Position numbers and translations under genes: made by a program. Under the pieces are notes generated by a model. That model worked only from the letters and a program-made list of their open reading frames with translations. It did no database searches and was not told where the DNA came from. This document shows positions 1 through 5,478 of a stretch of 6,527 nucleotides of DNA, piece by piece. The DNA is from Opitutaceae bacterium. Lineage in GTDB: Bacteria; Verrucomicrobiota; Verrucomicrobiia; Opitutales; Opitutaceae. Each line of letters opens with the position of its first letter. The first letter of the stretch is position 1. Where the stretch lies: NCBI GenBank assembly GCA_031282705.1, contig JAITDF010000120.1:1-6527 (forward strand), written 5' to 3'.

Positions 1-142
1 ACGCGTTTTCGGGCAGCCGCGCGAAGAACGCGCGCAACCCCGCGGGGCTGCTGGCAAAATTCGCCGCGCCCTTGGGCAGGGCCGCGACCCGTTCGGACTT
101 GGCGGGATCAACGCCGATGTATTGGCATGTGTGTTGTTGCAT
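1..142 (-). CDS. IS110-family transposase, N-terminal part (runs off the left edge)
   Basis: Reading leftward from the ATG at 142-140 gives 47 codons that stay open to the window edge. The product starts MQQHTCQYIGVDPAKSERVA and continues with FASSPAGLRAFFARL. This is the usual N-terminus of IS110-family DEDD recombinases: a short lead, a beta strand ending in G-[IV]-D-x-[AS]-K with the first catalytic Asp (D12 here), then an N-x-x-x-G-hxxL type segment of the RuvC-like domain. Members of the family act with a structured bridge RNA to recombine donor and target DNA without classic transposase chemistry. A strong ribosome binding site (AAGGAG, 7 bases before ATG) fixes the start. The remaining catalytic E/D/D residues and the C-terminal Tnp_20 domain with its Ser lie outside the window, so intactness cannot be judged. 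The family call rests on only 47 residues. Confidence 0.8.
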   Translation of the reverse strand, partial: MQQHTCQYIGVDPAKSERVAALPKGAANFASSPAGLRAFFARLPENA

Positions 143-149
143 GGCAGGA

Positions 150-155
150 CTCCTT
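150..155 (-). promoter_or_regulatory. Strong Shine-Dalgarno of the IS110 transposase
   Basis: On the minus strand AAGGAG is followed by TCCTGCC and then ATG, a 7-base spacing. It is the best Shine-Dalgarno site in the window; the host genes here have weak ones. It sets the transposase start at 142. Confidence 0.75.
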
Positions 156-275
156 CTTAACAGGCGCGCTCAAAGGCGCATTCCACGGTTCGAGTTGACT
201 GCCAGCGGTGCCCGCCGGGTTCCATGCTCTTTCACGGTCTTCTGGACCCTGAAGAAAAACGAACTCTCGGCAGGC

Positions 276-310
276 TGGGGGGCGCGCACCCGTCGGCGCG
301 CGTCCCCCCA
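276..310. repeat. GC-rich hairpin, 12-bp stem with one bulged base
   Basis: TGGGGGGCGCGC (276-287) pairs with GCGCG-T-CCCCCCA (298-310), leaving T303 bulged and a 10-base loop at 288-297. It directly abuts the 17-bp inverted repeat, so the two would stack as consecutive stem-loops in a minus-strand transcript. No T-run follows. On the minus strand the loop reads CCGACGGGTG. Confidence 0.75.
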
Positions 311-312
311 AC

Positions 313-362
313 CACTGGCCAAGGCAGGCTTCTTTATGAGATTCCGCCTGCCTTGGCCAGTG
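313..362. repeat. Perfect 17-bp inverted repeat (hairpin) with 16-base loop
   Basis: The arm CACTGGCCAAGGCAGGC (313-329) is the exact reverse complement of GCCTGCCTTGGCCAGTG (346-362); the loop is 330-345. No T-run follows on either strand, so it is not a standard intrinsic terminator. It lies in the noncoding region upstream of the IS110 transposase and may be part of its bridge RNA or a structured end. Confidence 0.85.
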
Positions 363-449
363 CTTCTATAAGGAAGAGAACGCGTAACATCAGTTTTTAA
401 CCCATCCCTGATTTTGGCCGTGCGGCTTAATCGGGCCGCGCGGCGGTTT

Positions 450-1593
450 TTATTCCTCCATCTGGATGTCCTTGTTGCGGTGGCGGGGGCAGCCGGCGCG
501 GAGCCAGCCGTTGATGAAGCGGTCGATTTCGCCGTCGAGCACGCCTTGCGTGTCGCTGGTCTCGATGCCGGTGCGCAGGTCTTTCACCATCTGGTAGGGT
601 TGCAGCACGTAGCTGCGTATCTGGCTGCCCCAGCCGATTTCGCCTTTCTCGCCGTAAAAGCGTTCCATCTCGCCGCGCTGTTCGTCGAGGCGTTTTTCGT
701 AGAGCCGCGCTTTCAGCACGCTCATCGCGCTGGCCTTGTTCTTGAGCTGCGAGCGTTCGTTCTGGCAGACCACCACGATGCCGCTGGGGAGGTGCGTGAT
801 GCGCACGGCGGAGTCCGTCGTGTTGACGCCCTGGCCGCCTTTGCCGGAGGAGCGGTAAACGTCCACGCGCAGTTCGTTTTCGGGGATGTCGATTTTGATG
901 TCGTCGTCGATCTCGGCGATCACGTCCACGGCGCAAAACGAGGTGTGGCGGCGTTTGTTGGCGTCGAAGGGGCTGATGCGCACGAGGCGGTGCACGCCGC
1001 GCTCGGCTTTCGCGTAGCCGTAGGCGTTTTCGCCTTTGACGAGGAGCGTGGCGCGGCTGACGCCGGCCTGGTCGCCGGGTTGCACGTCCTGGATTTCGAC
1101 GGTGAAGCCGCGGCGTTCGGCCCAGCGGTTGTACATGCGGAGGAGCATGTCGGCCCAGTCGTTGGACTCGGTGCCTCCGGCGCCGGACTGGATGGAGAGG
1201 ATGGCGTTGTTCCTGTCGAAGCGGCCGGTGAGGAAGGAGGCGATTTCGATGCCGTCGAGTTCTTCGAGCATCGCGAGCGTGGTGGCTTCGAGTTCCTTCG
1301 CATACATTTCCTGCTCCCCGTCCCCGGCGGTTTCGACGAGTTCGGCCATCACGCCGAGGTCATCGACTTTTTTCTGGAACGCGGCGACGGGGAGGACGGA
1401 GCGTTTCAGGCCGTTCAGCTTGGCGATGTGCTGCTGGGCGCGCTCGTTGTTGTCCCAGAAATCGGGCGCGCCCATCCGGGCTTCGAGCGCTTCCATCTCG
1501 CGGGTTTTTTGCTCGACGTCAAAGAAACCTCCATAAGTGCCCGGCGCGCTTTTTGATGTTTTCGATATGGGAGAAGGTTTCGGGAGCGATCAT
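450..1593 (-). CDS. prfB: Peptide chain release factor 2 (RF2), expressed by programmed +1 frameshift
   Basis: RF2 recognises UGA and UAA in the ribosomal A site and triggers hydrolysis of peptidyl-tRNA in the cytoplasm. Frame 0 starts at ATG 1593-1591 and encodes MIAPETFSHIENIKKRAG up to LWRFL, then meets TGA at 1521-1519. Skipping T1521 continues as DVEQKTREMEALEARMGAPD, the usual RF2 N-terminal helices, for a total of 380 residues. The stop-codon reading motif SPF falls at about residues 207-209 and the catalytic GGQ at 252-254, nearly the E. coli positions (205-207, 250-252). The residues around GGQ are RSSGKGGQGVN, so the position before GGQ is Lys. The C-terminus extends about 13 residues beyond the E. 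coli end (CPRHRNKDIQMEE). Stop codon is TAA. The start has little Shine-Dalgarno. Annotation from the internal ATG at 1496 would lose 32 residues. The gene lies 132 bases downstream of oadA in the same direction, with no clear terminator between them. Confidence 0.96.
1518..1533 (-). promoter_or_regulatory. RF2 programmed +1 frameshift site
   Basis: The minus strand reads TGGAGG TTT CTT TGA C: an internal Shine-Dalgarno-like TGGAGG (1533-1528), three bases, then the slippery CTT (1524-1522), TGA (1521-1519) and C1518. Spacing equals the E. coli prfB site (AGGGGG TAT CTT TGA C). When RF2 is scarce, UGA is read slowly, tRNA-Leu slips by one base and full-length RF2 is made, giving autoregulation. 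Protein homology resumes exactly in the +1 frame. Confidence 0.95.
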
Positions 1594-1603
1594 GGTGGAA
1601 AAG

Positions 1604-1633
1604 GATGAAATGATGAAGGGATGAAGAGATGAA
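1604..1633. repeat. Four 8-bp-spaced GATGAA units upstream of prfB
   Basis: GATGAA starts at 1604, 1612, 1620 and 1628, a strict 8-base period with variable last two bases. A fifth copy starts at 1656. On the coding strand this gives a pyrimidine-rich TTCATC leader just before the prfB start. It may be slippage-generated simple sequence or may affect prfB translation; no function is shown. Confidence 0.7.
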
Positions 1634-1725
1634 GGGGAAGGGCCGGGAGGGAAAGGATGAATGCGCGGGGCGCGGGGCTGTTTTTCAGCCTTCGGCCTTT
1701 CTTCTTCCAGCCGTTTCCGACGGGT

Positions 1726-3234
1726 TCAGGCGATTTCCTCGATCACGGCTTCGGTGCGGCGTCCGTTGATCGTGAGGGCGATGCGTTGCGGCTCGCCGAT
1801 GGCCTTCGCGGAGGCGACCGCCGAAGGCGCGGGCGGCGGCGCAGCAACCGGCGCAACCGGCGCCGGCGCGCCGGCGCCGGGTCGCGCGGCTTTCTTTTTG
1901 CGGTCGTAGTGTTCCTTCAACTGCATCGGGAACATCGCGTGGATGACCGCGTGCTCGTCGTCGTCGGGGATGCCGGCGGCGCGGAGTTGTTCCTTGAGTT
2001 CGGCCATGCGCGGTTTTTTCAGGTCGGCGGGGCGGCAGGTGATGACGTCCTTGCCGGTGAGCCGGGCGGCGAGTTTTTGCACGTCGGGATCGACCGGCGC
2101 GGGGGTGCGGCCGTAGTAGCCGAGCGCGATGTCCATCGCGGCGGGGGCGAAGTTTTTCCAGCGGCCGAACTTTACGTTGAGCACCGCCTGCGTGCCGACG
2201 ATTTGCGAGGTGGGCGTGACGAGCGGTATCCAGCCGAGCGCTTTGCGGACGACGGGAATCTCGGCGAAGACTTCCTCGAAGCGGTCCTCCATTTTCATGT
2301 CCTTGAGCTGGGTGCGGAAGTTGGAGAGCATGCCGCCGGGGACCTGGTAGGTGAGGGTGTCGGTGTCGATGACTTCGTTTTTGCGGTTCGTGAATTTGCC
2401 GAGTTCGGCGTAAACGCCCGTGAAGTGCGCGCGCAGTTTTGCGAGGCGGGTTTTGTCGTAGCCGGGCTGGCGCGGGTTGCCGGCGAGCACGGCCATCATG
2501 AGGAGGGTGTCGGGTTGCGCGGTGCCGTTGGCGAAGGGGGTGATGGAGGTGTCCACGGCGTCAACGCCGGCGTTGATGGCGGCGAGGTAGGTGGGGATGC
2601 CGAGGCCGGCGGTTTCGTGCGTGTGGAGGACGACGGGGATTCGCACCTTCGCCTTCAGTCCGCCGATGATGGCCGCGGCGTCGGCGGGCGGCACGAGGCC
2701 GGCCATGTCTTTCAGACAGATCGAGTGGCAACCCATTTTTTCGAGTTCGAGCCCGAGTTCGATGAAGCCTTCGACGTTGTGGACGGGCGAGGTGGTGTAA
2801 CAGATGACGCCCTGGGCGTGCCTGCCGGCGGCGATGACGGCGCGGACGGCGGTCTGGATGTTGCGCGGGTCGTTGAGCGCGTCGAAGATGCGGAAGATGT
2901 CCATGCCGTGCCTGGCCGACATTTTCACGAAGGCCTCCACCACGTCGTCGGGGAAGTTTTCGTATTGGACGATGTTTTGCCCGCGCAGGAGCATCATGTG
3001 CGGCGTGCCCGGCGTGCCGCGCTTGATGGCGTCGAGGCGGTCAAAGGGGAATTCGTCGAGGAAGCGGAGCCCTGAGTCGATGGTCGCGCCGCCCCAGGTT
3101 TCGAGCGCGCCGAAGCCCATCGCGTCGAGGTCGGCGAGCGCGGGCAGCATTTGCGCGGTGGTCATGCGCGTGGCGGCGAGCGATTGGTGTCCGTCGCGCA
3201 GCACGGTGTTGTTGAAGACGATTGGTTTGGTCAT
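1726..3234 (-). CDS. oadA: Oxaloacetate decarboxylase alpha / pyruvate carboxylase subunit B-type carboxyltransferase, lacking the biotinyl domain
   Basis: The product of 502 residues belongs to the carboxyltransferase family that moves carboxyl groups between biotin and pyruvate/oxaloacetate (OadA, PycB, transcarboxylase 5S). The DRE-TIM-like barrel spans about residues 4-275: TVLRDGHQSL (10-19, metal-ligand D14), RIFDALND (115-122), CLKDMAG (173-179, K175 as the carboxylated lysine) and LHTHETAG (203-210, metal-binding H204 and H206). TPFANGTAQPDT follows at about 232-243. The conserved PYC_OADA domain covers roughly 295-450, with YQVPGGMLSN at 296-305. A Pro/Ala linker (452-476) then leads to QRIALTINGRRTEAVIEE, which resembles the first strands of a biotinyl domain, but a TGA follows and no AMKM motif is found downstream in any minus frame. 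Full OadA proteins are about 590-600 residues. The biotin carrier is therefore probably a separate protein encoded elsewhere. Whether it works in a sodium-pumping decarboxylase or an ATP-dependent pyruvate carboxylase cannot be told here. Start at 3234 matches family N-termini; its Shine-Dalgarno is weak. Confidence 0.9.
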   Translation of the reverse strand: MTKPIVFNNTVLRDGHQSLAATRMTTAQMLPALADLDAMGFGALETWGGATIDSGLRFLDEFPFDRLDAIKRGTPGTPHMMLLRGQNIVQYENFPDDVVEAFVKMSARHGMDIFRIFDALNDPRNIQTAVRAVIAAGRHAQGVICYTTSPVHNVEGFIELGLELEKMGCHSICLKDMAGLVPPADAAAIIGGLKAKVRIPVVLHTHETAGLGIPTYLAAINAGVDAVDTSITPFANGTAQPDTLLMMAVLAGNPRQPGYDKTRLAKLRAHFTGVYAELGKFTNRKNEVIDTDTLTYQVPGGMLSNFRTQLKDMKMEDRFEEVFAEIPVVRKALGWIPLVTPTSQIVGTQAVLNVKFGRWKNFAPAAMDIALGYYGRTPAPVDPDVQKLAARLTGKDVITCRPADLKKPRMAELKEQLRAAGIPDDDEHAVIHAMFPMQLKEHYDRKKKAARPGAGAPAPVAPVAAPPPAPSAVASAKAIGEPQRIALTINGRRTEAVIEEIA

Positions 3235-3326
3235 GAGCAGGGCGGTTTTGCCTGGGATTTTAACGTGAGGCGGCGCACTATGCCACGCAGCCCTTGCAAG
3301 GCGAGCACAACATATGGCGCCGCGTC

Positions 3327-3355
3327 TATTTGACTGAAGTCGCTCAAATAATCAA
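3327..3355 (-). promoter_or_regulatory. Possible oadA promoter overlapped by an inverted repeat
   Basis: TATTTGA (3327-3333) and TCAAATA (3344-3350) form exact 7-bp arms around a 10-base spacer, about 95 bases before the oadA start. On the minus strand a weak promoter overlaps it: TTGATT (3355-3350), 16 bases, TCAAAT (3333-3328), each box matching consensus at four of six. The centre-to-centre arm distance of 17 bases could suit a dimeric regulator. This is a candidate only. Confidence 0.3.
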
Positions 3356-3400
3356 GAGCCATTCCATGAATGCCGGCCATGCCGGGCCGCTCCGCCAAGC

Positions 3401-3442
3401 CTGCAAAAAAGCGGCCGGATGGCCGGGCATCCGGCCGCTTTT
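3401..3442 (-). terminator. Intrinsic terminator (second of two) after the anti-sigma gene
   Basis: AAAAGCGGCCGGATG (3407-3421) and CATCCGGCCGCTTTT (3428-3442) form a perfect 15-bp stem with a 6-base loop. On the minus strand the stem runs into TTTTTT (3410-3405). It can also stop plus-strand transcription because four T's follow there. Confidence 0.85.
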
Positions 3443-3468
3443 GGGCGTTTTTGGATGGTTTTGGGGGC

Positions 3469-3513
3469 AAAAAAAACGGCTCCGGCCCGGCACTGGCCCA
3501 CCGCCCGGACCCG
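3469..3513 (-). terminator. Intrinsic terminator (first of two) directly after the anti-sigma gene
   Basis: On the minus strand CGGGTCCGG (3513-3505) pairs with CCGGAGCCG (3485-3477) with one G-G mismatch. The loop is GC-rich and eight T's (3476-3469) follow. It begins 10 bases after the anti-sigma stop codon, so it ends the sigma/anti-sigma transcript. Confidence 0.65.
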
Positions 3514-3522
3514 CCCCGGACC

Positions 3523-4299
3523 TCAGCGTTGGAACTGCAACGCGGTCATTTCCTCGGCGGGCTCCTGGCTCACGGGCCGGATTTCGAGAAGATTGCGCAT
3601 TTCCTCCGAGGCGGGGTCGCGGCGCTCGAAAAACAGATTGTCCGGCGCCACCCGGCGGATCGGGCGGATGCGCACAGCCTGGGTCCATTGCAAGCCGTCG
3701 CCGCCGGCATGGAACATCGCCGGCATGGCGGGGCCGCCGGCCCCGGACTTCTGGTTGAAGGCGGCAAACTGGCGCAGGTTCACGACCGGATGGACGGGCG
3801 ATTCATTTTCCCGCACCCAACCCGGCACCATGACCACGGCCTGCATCGGCTTTTCCCTTTCGCCAACGGCGATGCCGGCGGGCGCCACGACTGCCTCCGC
3901 GTGCCCGATGGCGGCGGCCTGCGCGCCATGCGGGGCCGGCGGGGGCGCCGCCGCCGGCCCGCCGTCGAAACGCACAAGCACCACCGCCACGCATGCCGCC
4001 GCGGCAAGCCCGCCGAATGCGAAGAGCCCGCGATGCCATGCCGGACGCGGCCCGGCGGGATGCTCGACGCGGCGGTCGGCATTCGCCATCGCGCGGGCGA
4101 GGAGGCTGGCGGACGGCGCGTTGCAGCGCTCGGCCTCGAAAAGCATCGAGCACGCCTTTTGCATCCGGGTGTATTGCAAATAGGTGCGGTAACGGGCCGG
4201 GTTGCTCTTCAACTCCGTTTCCAGCTCGGCCGTCCCGGCGGGGTCAAGCTGATGGTCCACATACAAATTAAGCAGCGTTATGAAATGTTTTTCTTTCAT
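3523..4299 (-). CDS. Membrane-anchored anti-sigma factor, partner of the adjacent ECF sigma factor
   Basis: This 258-residue protein has an N-terminal helical anti-sigma-like domain (about 1-75) containing NLYVDHQLDPAGTAELETEL, the usual opening of anti-sigma domains. One transmembrane helix follows (about 91-109, LFAFGGLAAAACVAVVLV), then a Pro/Ala-rich linker and a periplasmic C-terminal region of about 140 residues that I do not recognise. It probably holds the sigma factor at the inner membrane and releases it on an envelope signal. The Hx3Cx2C zinc motif is absent: C50 and C59 are present but not in that spacing, so it looks like a zinc-free type. Its ATG overlaps the sigma stop in ATGA (4299-4296), and GGGGGAAG just upstream can act as ribosome binding site, which predicts translational coupling. 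Function is inferred from context plus topology, since the sequence itself is poorly conserved. Confidence 0.72.
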   Translation of the reverse strand: MKEKHFITLLNLYVDHQLDPAGTAELETELKSNPARYRTYLQYTRMQKACSMLFEAERCNAPSASLLARAMANADRRVEHPAGPRPAWHRGLFAFGGLAAAACVAVVLVRFDGGPAAAPPPAPHGAQAAAIGHAEAVVAPAGIAVGEREKPMQAVVMVPGWVRENESPVHPVVNLRQFAAFNQKSGAGGPAMPAMFHAGGDGLQWTQAVRIRPIRRVAPDNLFFERRDPASEEMRNLLEIRPVSQEPAEEMTALQFQR

Positions 4300-4898
4300 T
4301 TGAAGTCTTCCCCCATTTTTGCGCGAAGACTTTCACGGGCGCGGGCGATGCGGCTTTTCACCGTGCCGACCGAGATGCGCAGAATCTCCGCGATTTCCTC
4401 GTAGGATAGGTTTTTCATGTTTCTCAAAATCAGGATTTCGCGGTGCTTCGCATTGAGTTTTTCCATGCCGAACGCGATGCGATCGACAAATTCCTGCGTG
4501 ACGGCCTCGTCATCCGGCGCGGAGGACTCGGCGGCAAACACCTCCGAGAGCGGCATGGTGGTGTCGTCCCCCACGGGCTGGTCGAACGACACGGTCTTGT
4601 CGCGCCGGCGGCGCCACCAATACCAATACCGGTTGCGCGCGAGATTCGTCGCAATCTGGTAAAGCCATGTCGAAAACGCCGACTCGCCCCGGAAATTCAC
4701 CAAGCCGCGATGGGCGCGGATAAACGCATCCTGCGTCACCTCCTCGGCATCCTGCGGGTTGCGCAAGAGCTGGTGCACCATCGCGTAAATGCGCGCCCAA
4801 TAGCGGGACACCATCTCATCAAACGCCGACGCATCGCCGCTCTTGAAGCGGTCCACCAGCAGCTGGTCGAGGGCCACGTCCTGTGCTTTCGTTGACAT
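4296..4898 (-). CDS. ECF-type RNA polymerase sigma factor (sigma-E/RpoE-like)
   Basis: The product has 200 residues from ATG 4898 and directs RNA polymerase to a stress or envelope regulon. Region 2 is at about 11-92: DRFKSGDASAFDEMV, then DAEEVTQDAFIRAHRGL and FSTWLYQIATNLARNRY, the core-binding and -10 recognition helices. A linker rich in charged residues follows (about 95-135, with an unusual YWYWWRRRR run). Region 4 is at about 137-193, with the helix-turn-helix LSYEEIAEILRISVGTVKSR. The ATG start aligns with E. coli RpoE (MSEQLTDQVLVERVQKGD). An in-frame GTG at 4943 would add 15 residues and has a better upstream site (AGAAGG and GAG), so it remains possible. The anti-sigma gene overlaps its stop by four bases. 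ECF factors often control their own promoter, but I see no clear autoregulatory site. Confidence 0.93.
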   Translation of the reverse strand: MSTKAQDVALDQLLVDRFKSGDASAFDEMVSRYWARIYAMVHQLLRNPQDAEEVTQDAFIRAHRGLVNFRGESAFSTWLYQIATNLARNRYWYWWRRRRDKTVSFDQPVGDDTTMPLSEVFAAESSAPDDEAVTQEFVDRIAFGMEKLNAKHREILILRNMKNLSYEEIAEILRISVGTVKSRIARARESLRAKMGEDFK

Positions 4899-5051
4899 AG
4901 ATTCAACGGAAGTTTGATGCGCATGTTTGTCCGATGTTCCCACTTTTTATCTCGCCTTCTTTCTCTCTTTAAGGGCTTCCGAAAAGGCAAAATTGCAAGG
5001 CGAAATCCCAAAAAGTCGCACCCGGTCGGAGCCGGAAAACGCGTTCCGCGG

Positions 5052-5077
5052 CGGATGCGCAAAACGGATGCGCCAAA
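5052..5077. repeat. Tandem 13-base direct repeat between the sigma gene and tRNA-Lys
   Basis: CGGATGCGC occurs at 5052-5060 and 5065-5073, each followed by an A-rich stretch (AAAA, CAAAA), giving a 13-base period. It lies in the 190-base gap between the divergent sigma operon and the tRNA, just before the putative tRNA -35 box. It may be a regulatory site or chance. Confidence 0.5.
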
Positions 5078-5084
5078 AAAACGC

Positions 5085-5113
5085 TTGCCAATGCCGCTTC
5101 GGAAAACCTATCT
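5085..5113 (+). promoter_or_regulatory. Possible promoter of tRNA-Lys
   Basis: TTGCCA (5085-5090, one mismatch to TTGACA) is followed after 17 bases by CTATCT (5108-5113), a poor -10 box. Transcription would start near 5120, about 15 bases before the mature tRNA. Placement is good but the -10 match is weak. Confidence 0.35.
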
Positions 5114-5134
5114 CCACGCCTCTTGATTGCTTGG

Positions 5135-5209
5135 GGGTTGATAGCTCAACGGTAGAGCAGCGTCCTTTTAAGTCGTTGGTTCAGGGTTCGAATCCCTGTC
5201 AACCCACCA
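5135..5209 (+). tRNA. tRNA-Lys (anticodon UUU), CCA encoded
   Basis: The cloverleaf is complete: acceptor GGGTTGA (5135-5141) with TCAACCC (5199-5205), D-arm GCTC-7-GAGC (5144-5158), anticodon arm 5160-5176 with loop CTTTTAA and anticodon TTT at 5167-5169, 5-base variable loop, T-arm CAGGG-TTCGAAT-CCCTG (5182-5198), discriminator A and genomic CCA (5207-5209). The D-loop is short (7 bases). The anticodon stem has one internal U-U mismatch (5163 with 5173) and a G-U at its outer pair; the rest is fully paired. It reads AAA and AAG codons. Confidence 0.95.
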
Positions 5210-5324
5210 TGCATCGGATGAAAAAATCCGGGCCGCCCCGGAAAAAACGCCCCGCCGCCGCCGCTTCCCGCCATCTTTGCTTTTCTGATTCACTTCTCCT
5301 CCGCCCCCCGCTTCCGCCTCGTAA

Positions 5325-5473
5325 AAAACCAAGAAAGAAACGCCGCTCCGCAGTCCGTCCGCACTCCGCGCCTCGAGCAAACCTGTTGCAATGAACAGAA
5401 GTTCCCCGTAGGTGTCACAAAGAATCCTCCACGCCGCGCGTCCTGACGCGCCGGCGGAAAACCAAGAAAGAAA
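5325..5473 (+). repeat. Pair of exact 16-base direct repeats upstream of the beta-barrel gene
   Basis: AAAACCAAGAAAGAAA occurs at 5325-5340 and again at 5458-5473, 133 bases apart. The second copy lies 5 bases before the beta-barrel start codon and holds its only purine-rich stretch, so it serves as the ribosome binding region. The intervening sequence (5341-5457) has no credible gene. The arrangement looks like a duplicated leader. The gap 5210-5478 otherwise shows no gene. Confidence 0.8.
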
Positions 5474-5478
5474 TCATC

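Larger units (their letters stand above)
143..394 (-). mobile_element. Noncoding left end of the IS110-family element; candidate bridge-RNA region
   Basis: This is about 250 bases with no credible gene between the transposase start codon and the downstream flank of prfB. Two strong hairpins sit side by side: arms 313-329/346-362 and 276-287/298-310. The rest, nearer the ATG, is less structured. In the IS110 group (for example IS621) the bridge RNA is transcribed from the end upstream of the transposase, in the same direction. Position and folding therefore fit, but no guide loop can be assigned with certainty. The outer boundary of the element is not known; I place it near 370-394 because a 14-base sequence at 381-394 recurs elsewhere in the window. 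The bridge-RNA reading is inference from family knowledge. Confidence 0.45.

Noticed and set aside
414..1556. Long plus-strand open frame (380 codons) opposite prfB
   Set aside because: It is the antisense mirror of a GC-rich conserved gene; its product is Ala/Val/His-rich with no family features, while the minus strand encodes an unmistakable RF2.
1594..1725. A biotinyl domain lost by frameshift after oadA
   Set aside because: None of the minus-strand frames in the gap shows an AMKM-like motif or biotinyl strands; the gap is short and ends in simple repeats.
1657..3075. Long plus-strand open frame (472 codons) opposite oadA
   Set aside because: Gly/Val/Asp/Glu/His-rich shadow of the minus-strand carboxyltransferase, which has all its catalytic motifs.
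3370..4404. Plus-strand open frame of 344 codons across the anti-sigma gene and terminators
   Set aside because: It runs through two terminator hairpins and is antisense to the coupled sigma/anti-sigma genes; composition is of shadow type.
5230..5249. Hairpin CCGGG-CCGC-CCCGG as a terminator for the tRNA
   Set aside because: On the plus strand it is followed by A's, not T's; a T-run exists only on the minus strand, where no gene needs it.
5391..5411. Six-codon open frame ATG-to-TAG before the beta-barrel gene as a leader peptide
   Set aside because: No ribosome binding site, no codon bias or attenuator structure; such short frames are expected by chance.
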